This document shows positions 22,329 to 30,141 of a stretch of 45,979 nucleotides of DNA, one piece after another (position 1 is the first letter of the stretch; every line of letters starts with the position of its first letter). The notes under the pieces are model-generated. The model saw only the letters and a program-made list of their open reading frames with translations. It did no database searches and was not told where the DNA came from. The position numbers and the translations under genes are program-made. Location of the stretch: IMG/VR virus record IMGVR_UViG_3300042923_000305, positions 1-45,979 of that record, one strand, 5' to 3'. Source of the stretch: a virus.

Positions 22329-23321
22329 ATGACCATTTCAACGGGAACTTATAAATCCATGAAGGAAATCAACACGATTTACGAACCGATTGTACGCAGC
22401 GTGTACACCCAATCGGTTGAAACGCAAAAGGATTACATTCCACTGCTTTGCTCGGTTAACAAAACGACCAAAGAACGTGAACATTATGAAGGTGTCGGCG
22501 CTCGCGGCCTGATGAAGCCGTGGGCCGATAGCGGTAAATCGGTGTACTACGAAGACCGGGAGAAGCATTTCCCATCGCAGATTCCGCAAGTGAAGTACTC
22601 GGCTGGTGTGCAGATTGACCGTGACTGGTACGACTTCAACAAGCACCAGGAAATTAAAAGCGAGGTTACCAACCTTGCCGACTCGGTGTACAACACCCGC
22701 CAGCTTCAAATTGTGGAACCGTTCAAAAATGCGTTTACCACAACCGGAACTGACTACAACGGTACGACGATCATCGGCGGCACCGCCGTTCCCGACGGTA
22801 AAGCGCTCTGTGCAACGGATCACCCGTACAGCCCGACAAACTCCACCAACACCAACGACAACCTGACTTCCCTTTCGCTGGATTATGATTCGTGGCATGA
22901 GGTTCAGGTGCGCGGCCAAAACTGGACGGATTCCAAGGGAAACAAAATGCCTGTTATGTTTGACTGCTTGATGGTATCGCCGCGGCTTATGTCCATTGCC
23001 TATCAACTTGCAGGAATGAACGCCAAACAAGCCGACAATGCTTCTGCTTTGTATGTGCCAGAGCAAGCCAACTTTAGCCTGAACATCTATCGCGGCACGT
23101 TTGACGTAATTGTCAATCCGTACCTGCCGAATGCCTACAACTGGTTCGCTATCAACAAGTCCCGGATGCGCCGTTACCACCAGTGGAATGAGTTCCGCAA
23201 ACCGGATTTCAAGAACGAAACGGACTTTGATTCTGAGGTATTTAAATATGCGGTTGTCGGTCTGTGGGGCCATGGCATTCAGGACTGGTCCTGGATCATT
23301 GGCAGCAATGCATCATCCTAA
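22329..23321 (+). CDS. Major capsid protein (HK97-fold, gpT/coat-like)
   Basis: A 330-aa protein. The N-terminal arm is followed by a beta-hinge-like part, a P-loop region with Gly/Thr-rich YNGTTIIGGTAVPDGKALCA, and a C-terminal segment TDFDSEVFKYAVVGLWGHG, which resembles Mu gpT-type head subunits. High-usage codons and a GGGGAGGCGTAAACC ribosome site fit an abundant product. It should form the icosahedral shell over the scaffold. Confidence 0.85.
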   Translation: MTISTGTYKSMKEINTIYEPIVRSVYTQSVETQKDYIPLLCSVNKTTKEREHYEGVGARGLMKPWADSGKSVYYEDREKHFPSQIPQVKYSAGVQIDRDWYDFNKHQEIKSEVTNLADSVYNTRQLQIVEPFKNAFTTTGTDYNGTTIIGGTAVPDGKALCATDHPYSPTNSTNTNDNLTSLSLDYDSWHEVQVRGQNWTDSKGNKMPVMFDCLMVSPRLMSIAYQLAGMNAKQADNASALYVPEQANFSLNIYRGTFDVIVNPYLPNAYNWFAINKSRMRRYHQWNEFRKPDFKNETDFDSEVFKYAVVGLWGHGIQDWSWIIGSNASS

Positions 23322-23334
23322 GGGGGCGTAATCA

Positions 23335-23688
23335 ATGAGTAAATACGGAGTTGATTATACTTCGAATAAAGGTAAAGGCATTGTAATTGCGGACGGATTT
23401 CAAACAACCTCAGGCGTAACGGTGCCTAAGGTTGTTTTGTCCGGCACGATTACAGTGGACCCGCCGTCTTTGACAACGGGAGCATTTGCCGAAGGAGATG
23501 CCACCATCACTGGTGTAGCATTGGGAGATAAGATAGATTTGTTTCCACCTTACGACACCCAAGGCGTTATTTATCAAGCTACTCCGGCTGCTGCAAATAC
23601 GGTAACCATCTCATGGACCAGTTGCTCAACAAGCACAATTAACCTCGCTGAAGGAACATGGGGTTACACGGTGACAAGGAGGGCTTAA
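23335..23688 (+). CDS. Beta-rich virion protein, possibly Ig-like decoration
   Basis: A 117-aa protein following the coat gene. Thr/Ser/Gly-rich strands (VVLSGTITVDPPSLTTG, NTVTISWTSC) look like an Ig-like or decoration fold. Position suggests a head surface protein. No specific family recognised. Confidence 0.6.
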   Translation: MSKYGVDYTSNKGKGIVIADGFQTTSGVTVPKVVLSGTITVDPPSLTTGAFAEGDATITGVALGDKIDLFPPYDTQGVIYQATPAAANTVTISWTSCSTSTINLAEGTWGYTVTRRA

Positions 23689-23689
23689 C

Positions 23690-23872
23690 ATGAGCCAATG
23701 GACCGTAGGAGAGCGAGGGCAAATCCGAGAAAGCAAAGAAAAGCAACGCATGAATCATGTGCCATCGTTTAAAGTCGACGATTCGATGAACGAAGGGCAA
23801 AAAAACATGGTGAATGCCTACAACCAAATGCGTCAAATGTTGCTTGACAACGACTTGATGAAAAAGAAATAG
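23690..23872 (+). CDS. Unknown 60-aa protein
   Basis: ATG 23690 after ACAAGGAGGGCTTAAC. Hydrophilic, helical C-terminus (NMVNAYNQMRQMLLDNDLM). Placed among head genes, directly before a strong terminator. Confidence 0.6.
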   Translation: MSQWTVGERGQIRESKEKQRMNHVPSFKVDDSMNEGQKNMVNAYNQMRQMLLDNDLMKKK

Positions 23873-23892
23873 GGGGCTTCGGCCCCTTTTTT
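23873..23892 (+). terminator. Intrinsic terminator after head genes
   Basis: GGGGC-TTCG-GCCCC followed by TTTTTTCTTT: a stable UUCG tetraloop hairpin and T-tract. Downstream tail genes may depend on read-through or antitermination, giving more head than tail protein. Confidence 0.9.
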
Positions 23893-23907
23893 CTTTAGGA
23901 GGTACTA

Positions 23908-24090
23908 ATGCCATTACATCTTGCAGAATTAAAGAAACACACGGAACAAAACGAAAAAATCATTCAACAGAATGAACGCATCATTGCCCTGTTAGAATCC
24001 AAGAAAGCAGGTGAACCAGTTGTACGAAACAAGGAGATTAGCGGTGTCAAGCGGCAGTATACTAAACGCGGCAGCGGTGTACACAAGTAG
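23908..24090 (+). CDS. Small coiled-coil protein
   Basis: A 60-aa protein from ATG 23908 (TTTAGGAGGTACTA). Residues 5-32 are a heptad-rich coil (HTEQNEKIIQQNERIIALL); the tail is basic. Overlaps the next gene by 47 bases. Function unknown. Confidence 0.6.
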   Translation: MPLHLAELKKHTEQNEKIIQQNERIIALLESKKAGEPVVRNKEISGVKRQYTKRGSGVHK

Positions 24091-24364
24091 TTCTATCGAC
24101 GGCCAAAAGTATGTCAGATTTACCGGGAAAGTTTATTCCGACCAAGGCGGAAGCTTGGAGATTCAACAGGCTGACCCGGCAGGAGATGGCACACATACAC
24201 CCGGAACGTTTCGCACATTGACCACAGTAGCCGTCACAGGTGGGACTGTGGCAAAGTTTGACGAACCTCTGCTGTGCCAGTATGTCAGACTGAAATACAC
24301 CAACGGTGCAACCAATCAAACGACATTTGAAATCAGCGGTTATCTAGCACCAAATGGCGTGTGA
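24044..24364 (+). CDS. Beta-rich virion protein
   Basis: About 106 aa from GTG 24044 (AAGGAGATTAGCG upstream). Strand-rich, with Ser/Thr/Gly (SSSIDGQKYVRFTGKVYSD, LLCQYVRLKYTNG); resembles discoidin-like or decoration beta-sandwiches. Position between head and tail adaptor genes suggests a virion component. Confidence 0.6.
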   Translation: MSSGSILNAAAVYTSSSIDGQKYVRFTGKVYSDQGGSLEIQQADPAGDGTHTPGTFRTLTTVAVTGGTVAKFDEPLLCQYVRLKYTNGATNQTTFEISGYLAPNGV

Positions 24365-24377
24365 AAGTAGGTGAATT

Positions 24378-24965
24378 ATGTCAACGCTACATCAAATACG
24401 CTTCTTGATTGAGCGGCAAGTCAAAGAAGAATTAGAAGATGCCGATGTCTTGAACTGGTGCAATGAAGTTAACGCAGACATTGGCACAAACATCAACGTC
24501 CCGGCTGACGCTTATTCCATAACGCTCAATACCACAGACCTTGAATATGCACTACCCGCAAATTTGAAGATAATCAATCGTTTAAGATTGCAAAGCCTGA
24601 TTGATCAAGGAATTGATGCGGAGATTGTCTGCAATTACCGGATTTACAACGGGAATTTGATTCTGCCGCGTGTCTTATGGATCGCGCCGGATGAATTGGT
24701 TGTGGACTATTACAAGCATCTAACCTATTTCACGGACATCATGGACGATATTGACATACCAGATCGGTTGCAAACGGTTTACACGTTTTACGGATTCATG
24801 AAATATTACGGAATGCCTAGCATTGTTGCAAATATGGGCGAGCTATCGTCTAGGCGAATGGCTGACAACTACGCCGGAATGTATGCCAATATGCGCAATC
24901 AGGTTATATCCTATTACTCGCTGAGCGACGAACCTACTGTAGTGGATGGGGGTTGGGGCCGATGA
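24378..24965 (+). CDS. Head-tail adaptor / head completion protein (first)
   Basis: A 195-aa mostly helical protein. Features such as FLIERQVKEELEDADVLNWCNEVN at the start, YALPANLKIINRLRLQS in the middle and a helical C-terminus match short-tailed phage adaptor proteins that bind the portal (gp4-like position). It follows the head genes and precedes a second adaptor-like gene at 25135. Confidence 0.65.
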   Translation: MSTLHQIRFLIERQVKEELEDADVLNWCNEVNADIGTNINVPADAYSITLNTTDLEYALPANLKIINRLRLQSLIDQGIDAEIVCNYRIYNGNLILPRVLWIAPDELVVDYYKHLTYFTDIMDDIDIPDRLQTVYTFYGFMKYYGMPSIVANMGELSSRRMADNYAGMYANMRNQVISYYSLSDEPTVVDGGWGR

Positions 24966-25135
24966 AAACCTATCGCTTTGCAATAGCTAGAAAAGAAAAT
25001 GGCAAGTGGATAGAATCGCCTACCCTCACGCCTGAAGTCACTGCCAATACACCGACAGAGGCCATCTACAGCGATATCATTGTCAATTACATGCGCGAAC
25101 ATGCAGGTTACCGCATCTTTAAGGTGGTGACATAA
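24962..25135 (+). CDS. Unknown 57-aa protein
   Basis: ATG 24962 overlaps the previous stop. Charged, alpha/beta (YRFAIARKENGKW, AGYRIFKVVT). Between two adaptor-like genes. No family recognised. Confidence 0.55.
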   Translation: MKTYRFAIARKENGKWIESPTLTPEVTANTPTEAIYSDIIVNYMREHAGYRIFKVVT

Positions 25136-25797
25136 TGCCGCAATTTTACACGTTAGGTGAGCTTGCAGCCATTATCAAAATGCGTAACGCCATGGATATT
25201 GAGGACCTGGGCAGCGAAGCAAATCAACTTACGTTTATTGCCTATTACGTCAACATTTCCATGTGGGAGCTTGCTAAACTCGCAGACTGGTCAGTCGAAA
25301 GCGACGCTATGACCTTATCGGCAGACGGCAACGTCACATTTACCGCTTCCGGCATAGCGATCACCGACATGTACGAACCTAAACGCATCATGTACACCGT
25401 TGGAGGAGTGGAACGTAGCCTGAGAAAACGCTCAAGCGACGAGGACACAGTAGGATGGTGGAGGGAGTCCCAAAACAGCCCAATTCACATAAAAGGCTTT
25501 AGCGCTTCTCCTGCGTTGCCTAGCACTGGTTACAAGTTGAAGTATCTGAAATACCCCAAGAAAGTCAGCATCGAGTCCGACGAAATTCAATTCCCGCCAC
25601 AAGGTTATGAGACGCTAATCAACATGGTATCGGCTAAGATCAAGGAAGCCAAAAACAGCCTGCAAGATGCCGAGTACCTAAACGGAAAAGCTAAAACAGG
25701 TTACAACAACGTGGCTCAAGCTGGCATCAGCGCACGGGGTACCGGATCAACGGGGCAACCAATCGGCATAAATGATGCAACACAGGCAAAGGGGTGA
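25135..25797 (+). CDS. Head-tail adaptor-like protein (second)
   Basis: A 220-aa protein. TLGELAAIIKMRNAMDIEDLG starts helical, then beta segments (MTLSADGNVTFTASG, MYEPKRIMYTVGG) and ETLINMVSAKIKEAKN, followed by a flexible Gly/Thr tail. This alternation resembles tail accessory proteins stacked under the portal in podoviruses. Confidence 0.65.
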   Translation: MPQFYTLGELAAIIKMRNAMDIEDLGSEANQLTFIAYYVNISMWELAKLADWSVESDAMTLSADGNVTFTASGIAITDMYEPKRIMYTVGGVERSLRKRSSDEDTVGWWRESQNSPIHIKGFSASPALPSTGYKLKYLKYPKKVSIESDEIQFPPQGYETLINMVSAKIKEAKNSLQDAEYLNGKAKTGYNNVAQAGISARGTGSTGQPIGINDATQAKG

Positions 25798-25801
25798 GAC
25801 G

Positions 25802-27358
25802 ATGGCGACCAACCAGTACCAAGAGGTTAGAAGCCTCGTCAAGCCCCTGTTAGGATTAAACTCAGCCGCAGCGCCTACCACCCTAACACCGGGCCAATGG
25901 CGCTACATGCTCAACGCCTACCAACCCAGCAAGATCGGAGCCATATCCAAACGCCCCGGCACCGCACCAGTGACGGAAACGGACATCGGGCCAATCAAGC
26001 ACATTACCGCGTATCGCTCAGCCACAACAGCTAAAATACTGGCTTCGTCCGGTACATCACTATACAAGTACGCCTCAGACGATCTCACAGCCGTTACGGG
26101 TACGCTCACAAGCGCAGATGTGTATGACGTTGACTTTATCGACTCGACCGTCACAAGCCGCAAGGTGATCGCAGACGGCGGATCACTCAAGGCCTATCGG
26201 GATGACACAGAAACGGTTTACACGATCACCCCAGCGGCAGACGATCCCGGCCCGGCACCGCCAAATTACTTAGATGAGTTGACCGCAATCAAATATGTGT
26301 TTGCCTACTCCGGTCACTTGTTTGTTTGTGAGGGTGACGATACATGGTATTACCTCAAGCGATACACCTTTGATTACCTGCCATCTGTACAATACGAGCG
26401 CTGGGTATATCAAAACGATTACATGATGGGGCCGGGAATCGCTTTTGACAACGTTTGTCTGTTTCCAATGCGCCGGGGCTGGGGAATCTTACTGGGATCA
26501 ACATTCGATGATTTCCAGGGTAATTTGTTCCTCAACACCACAAAAGGCGTGATTGCTGCACGGACGCCGCAGCGCATCACCTACCCGGATGGTACGCAGA
26601 CGATAGCCTATCTGTCGGACGATGGTGTGCAAGAGATTTACGACACCGGATTCCAGGACACAGGTTCCCGCCGCTACTCCACTCGTTCGCTGATGGAAAA
26701 CAAGATCGATTGGGATGGTATCGGCCTATCTGACGCCGAGAAACAGGCCGCTACGGCTTACTTCGATGGCAAGCTAAGTTTATACCTGCTAGCCTTCTCA
26801 AAAGGCTCAGAACGGCTCGTATACGCCTACGACACACGTAACCGCGAGTGGTATCCATGGAGCAACATCAAAGCATCATCCATGATCAGAGTGGATGATC
26901 TTTTTTATGCCGGAGCAACAGGATTCCTGCACAAGTTCGACGATGAGTTAACGACTGATTGGGATGACTTCGATCAGACAGACGGCGATCCAGTAGCTAT
27001 GGCGCTGGCAACCGATGTCATGCAACTGGAATACAGCGGCTATCAATCGTATCTTGATTATTTGGTCGTGAGCGCCCGAAATTATAACATTACTTCAACG
27101 CTGGACGTTGCTGTGGTGACCTACAACACGACTGTTGAGTATGAGGAAGCCTTACAAAACCAGTTTATGGTATGGGGTACGGGCATATGGGGAGTCGGCG
27201 TATGGGCTAACCTAGACTTCACGGACTTCGTAGGCGCACCTAAGCGGTTATTGTTCAAGAAACGTTCGTACTATTTTCAAATATTGTTCAAAAATGAGAA
27301 AGCGGAGCCTGTCGAGTTTCATCAGTTTGGAATTTATGGCAGAGTATCGGGGGGATAA
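25802..27358 (+). CDS. Tail hub / stabilisation protein, propeller-like
   Basis: A 518-aa protein from ATG 25802 (AGGGGTGAGACG). Repeated strand motifs such as KILASSGTSLYKY, GHLFVCEGDDTWYYL, GVQEIYDTG and ERLVYAYDTRNREWYPW have the spacing of beta-propeller blades. Similar long propeller proteins form the hub or plug (P22 gp10-like position) of short tails. It is followed by the tailspike, as expected. Confidence 0.72.
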   Translation: MATNQYQEVRSLVKPLLGLNSAAAPTTLTPGQWRYMLNAYQPSKIGAISKRPGTAPVTETDIGPIKHITAYRSATTAKILASSGTSLYKYASDDLTAVTGTLTSADVYDVDFIDSTVTSRKVIADGGSLKAYRDDTETVYTITPAADDPGPAPPNYLDELTAIKYVFAYSGHLFVCEGDDTWYYLKRYTFDYLPSVQYERWVYQNDYMMGPGIAFDNVCLFPMRRGWGILLGSTFDDFQGNLFLNTTKGVIAARTPQRITYPDGTQTIAYLSDDGVQEIYDTGFQDTGSRRYSTRSLMENKIDWDGIGLSDAEKQAATAYFDGKLSLYLLAFSKGSERLVYAYDTRNREWYPWSNIKASSMIRVDDLFYAGATGFLHKFDDELTTDWDDFDQTDGDPVAMALATDVMQLEYSGYQSYLDYLVVSARNYNITSTLDVAVVTYNTTVEYEEALQNQFMVWGTGIWGVGVWANLDFTDFVGAPKRLLFKKRSYYFQILFKNEKAEPVEFHQFGIYGRVSGG

Positions 27359-27360
27359 CG

Positions 27361-29304
27361 TTGGGAGACCCAATTAATCGCACAGCCAAAACGGCGCTAG
27401 ACGCCAATCTGGTCAATAGCGTTACATCAGACGCAACAAAGATAGCAGCAAACAACGATGTACTATATGACTACGTAGACGGGCTTAATGCAGCACAAGA
27501 CGCACATGCATCCAATGAAACAATGGCACATCCAGATGGATCAGTGACAACGGTGAAGATCAGGGATGCCAATGTGACAACAGCAAAAATTGCGGATGGA
27601 GCAGTTACGCGGCCTAAGATTGCTGCCGGGGCTGTAGGATCATCGCAGCTTGACGCTACGTTACTGACAAACTTTGGTGATATTGCGGTGCAAGCGGAAT
27701 TTGATCGTCGTGGGGTAGATGTCTTAAAATACGGTGCGGACCCTAGCGGTTTAACCGATAGCACTTCTGCCTTTTCTTCTGCTATATCTGCATCAAATGG
27801 TTCTATAATTGTTCCATCTGGGACATTCAAAATATCAAGCCTGACTATAAACAAACCGCTATCAATATATGGGTCAGGTCTCAAAAACAGTATTTTGTTG
27901 ATAGATAACACTTTGAATAACGTGGGCATTAGAATAACAACAAACTGGATCAATTTATTTGACATTTGCATTAAATCTTCTGGTACAAAAGCAGACGGAA
28001 ACAATGTACAAGGTGTTTTATACGACAAAGGTTCTTCTGGAAGCATCGGTTATTCGCAAGTGGAAAGAGTACAATTTTTAAATTTTAGCGGCAGCGGTTT
28101 AAGTGTTGTTAATGCTATTGATCTTAGCATAAGCCGAATAAATACAAGTGGGAATACAATTGGAATATCTTCAACTAACGGATATGGAACATCCGGCGGC
28201 ACAACAATTAATATTATTGATCATTATTCTTCTAATGACACAACATCAATAACGCTAAATAACACAACGACAAGTTTACTTATACGGCCAATTTTTGAGT
28301 TTTGCAATGTAGGAGTTTTAGCTGTTTCTTCCAGGTTTACTACTTATTCACCTTATTTTGAAAACGTTACAACGTATGATCACGACTTAACCGACGCTAT
28401 AATGACAAAGATTGGAGATGGGAGAACAGATAAAGGAGATAGAATAAATTGGGTAAACCAGGGTTCTACTAGTCGAGGTGGAAATGAATTTTCTAGGTAT
28501 GACACTCGCACTCAAAAATTTAGCATGTACGAAGTAAGAGGTTTAAGAGAAAAAGAACTAAGAGCTTATACGTATATAGATGACAGCGATGCCCGTAACA
28601 CTGGTGGATATAAGTATGACGGAAGTCGTATCTTACCATTTATCACTGCACAAAATATGCTTAGAATTGATTCTTGGAATTATCCATACGATACGAACAA
28701 AAAAGCAGTATACTTTCATCGAACAGGCGGTGGAGACCCAGCGTATTGCTATCAGACCGTAAATCTACCAGCAGCATCATATCAATTTGTTGCGGGTATA
28801 GAGACTACGGGAACGATAGGTTTATCACAAACCTCAACTTTTGTTGTTACTGACACAGGTGGAAATGTTATATATACGCATGCCACAGACCCAAGCGCAA
28901 CACAGGCTGACGAGAGATTGCAACTGTTAGACATCAGTTTCACAATTTTGTTAACAGCAGACTATCAAATTCGCATTTATTCTAACGGTTCCCCTATGTC
29001 TACTTATTTATATGGACCGTGTTTGTTTAGGACAGACCGCACAACCTCGCCTAATACTGCTCATGACGAAGCCATGAGAAATTGCTTTATTCTTATCGGG
29101 CATTTGTCAACAATACAATCTGGATACGATTATATGGGTGACGGAAAAAAGACAATTTATGGGACAAGATCGAATCAACCAGCTACTACCACAGGATATA
29201 AAGAAGGAGATAGGTATGAATATACCGACCCAATTGCTGGAGGCTACTCCGGAGTTAAATGTTTGGCTAATACATGGAAAGGGTACGGCATGCTAGAAAG
29301 TTGA
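27361..29304 (+). CDS. Tailspike with pectate-lyase-like beta helix
   Basis: A 647-aa protein from TTG 27361 (GGGGGGATAACG). The first ~110 residues carry tandem TTVKIRDANVTTAKIADGAV-type repeats, a phage tail-fibre linker. A receptor-binding beta helix starts at GVDVLKYGADPSGLTDSTSA (about 118-137), the standard start of the pectate-lyase superfamily, and runs to about residue 370. The C-terminal part contains a carbohydrate-module-like region and ends in TYKEGDRYEYTD-like sequence. From about 27730 the DNA is visibly more AT-rich than its neighbours, suggesting a swapped receptor module. It probably degrades or binds cell-wall or capsular glycans. Confidence 0.85.
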   Translation: MGDPINRTAKTALDANLVNSVTSDATKIAANNDVLYDYVDGLNAAQDAHASNETMAHPDGSVTTVKIRDANVTTAKIADGAVTRPKIAAGAVGSSQLDATLLTNFGDIAVQAEFDRRGVDVLKYGADPSGLTDSTSAFSSAISASNGSIIVPSGTFKISSLTINKPLSIYGSGLKNSILLIDNTLNNVGIRITTNWINLFDICIKSSGTKADGNNVQGVLYDKGSSGSIGYSQVERVQFLNFSGSGLSVVNAIDLSISRINTSGNTIGISSTNGYGTSGGTTINIIDHYSSNDTTSITLNNTTTSLLIRPIFEFCNVGVLAVSSRFTTYSPYFENVTTYDHDLTDAIMTKIGDGRTDKGDRINWVNQGSTSRGGNEFSRYDTRTQKFSMYEVRGLREKELRAYTYIDDSDARNTGGYKYDGSRILPFITAQNMLRIDSWNYPYDTNKKAVYFHRTGGGDPAYCYQTVNLPAASYQFVAGIETTGTIGLSQTSTFVVTDTGGNVIYTHATDPSATQADERLQLLDISFTILLTADYQIRIYSNGSPMSTYLYGPCLFRTDRTTSPNTAHDEAMRNCFILIGHLSTIQSGYDYMGDGKKTIYGTRSNQPATTTGYKEGDRYEYTDPIAGGYSGVKCLANTWKGYGMLES

Positions 29305-29329
29305 AAAAATCACTGGAATAATGTATACT
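29301..29329 (+). promoter_or_regulatory. Promoter of the protease cassette
   Basis: TTGAAA (29301-29306), exact 17-bp spacer, TATACT (29324-29329). It overlaps the end of the tailspike gene and is placed for the ribbon-helix-helix gene at 29356. Confidence 0.8.
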
Positions 29330-29367
29330 TTATCCATACCAAAGGAGGATGGAATATGGATAAAGTA
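29326..29367 (+). promoter_or_regulatory. 13-bp perfect inverted repeat flanking the ribosome site
   Basis: TACTTTATCCATA (29326-29338) and TATGGATAAAGTA (29355-29367) are perfect inverted repeats separated by 16 bases that contain AAAGGAGG. The left arm overlaps the -10 and the right arm covers the start codon. It can act as a DNA operator pair for the ribbon-helix-helix protein, or as an RNA hairpin that traps the start codon in the stem and the ribosome site in the loop. Confidence 0.75.
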
Positions 29368-29511
29368 ATCACCACGCGCAAAACAACAATCAACGTACGC
29401 TCGGATATGGACGCATTAATCAAAAAGTACCAAGAAGACAACAAAATCAACAGTTTCTCAACTGCTCTATGGGAACTTGTTCGCAAAGGGTTAAAAGGTG
29501 GCAAGCTATGA
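29356..29511 (+). CDS. Ribbon-helix-helix (Arc/CopG-like) regulator
   Basis: A 51-aa protein. TTRKTTINVRSDMDALIKKY gives the beta strand and first helix; NSFSTALWELVRKGLKGGK gives the second helix, the usual ribbon-helix-helix order. Its start codon lies within the inverted repeat of its own promoter, a layout typical of autorepressors. The protease start overlaps its stop (ATGA at 29508), so both are made from the same message. Confidence 0.75.
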   Translation: MDKVITTRKTTINVRSDMDALIKKYQEDNKINSFSTALWELVRKGLKGGKL

Positions 29512-30131
29512 AAAAGACAATATTAGCTTTATTTGCCGTCTCACTCTTACTCCTCTCCATGCCAGCATCAGCTTCCGAGCCGACACAAGAGGAACGCAAC
29601 ATCAGCAACATCAAAAACGCCATGAACTCAACCGTAGTCGTATCCGTGCCATACGGTGAACTAGCTCCCGGTGCTGGATTCTACGTCGCTGAAAATCTCA
29701 TCCTCACCTGCGAGCACGTTGTCCGAAACGGTACGCCAGAAATCACCACCAAAGACGGACAGCGCACCATGGGTAAGGTGGTCATGACCGACTCATCGCG
29801 AGACCTCATGCTGATTGAAACCAACGTAAAAGGCACACCCTTAAAGTTGGGCGCTAAACCTAAAGTTGGCAGTAACGCCTTTGTTATTGGGCATCCGCTT
29901 AAACGCAATTACTTTGTCACACAAGGGATTGTATCCAACACCGAGCTAACCGACTGGATTATCTTAGACGCGCAGGTTTACGTGGGCAATAGTGGTGGGC
30001 CAGTCATCAATTCAGCAGGCGAGGTAATTGGCATCATGAAAGCACATTGGCTTGAGATGGACTCTTATTCCATCGCTGTCCCATCCAATAATATCCAAAA
30101 CTTTTTAGACAGCTACTACCTCTACCACTAA
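29508..30131 (+). CDS. Secreted trypsin-like (S1/HtrA-type) serine protease
   Basis: About 207 aa from ATG 29508. A clear signal peptide, MKKTILALFAVSLLLLSMPA, with likely cleavage after ASA-S (about residue 23). The catalytic triad is visible: His70 in TCEHVV, Asp99 in SRDLML, Ser162 in GNSGGP, with FVIGHP between. The protein has the trypsin core but no PDZ domain, and it should act outside the membrane. A signal peptide is unexpected in a virion-operon gene; with its own promoter and regulator it looks like a lysogenic-conversion gene. Confidence 0.85.
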   Translation: MKKTILALFAVSLLLLSMPASASEPTQEERNISNIKNAMNSTVVVSVPYGELAPGAGFYVAENLILTCEHVVRNGTPEITTKDGQRTMGKVVMTDSSRDLMLIETNVKGTPLKLGAKPKVGSNAFVIGHPLKRNYFVTQGIVSNTELTDWIILDAQVYVGNSGGPVINSAGEVIGIMKAHWLEMDSYSIAVPSNNIQNFLDSYYLYH

Positions 30132-30141
30132 GGAGGACCAT

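Noticed and set aside
22338-23273. Long minus-strand open frame (311 codons) opposite the coat gene
   Set aside because: It mirrors the coat gene, has no ribosome site and gives an Arg/Val/His-rich product typical of an antisense shadow.
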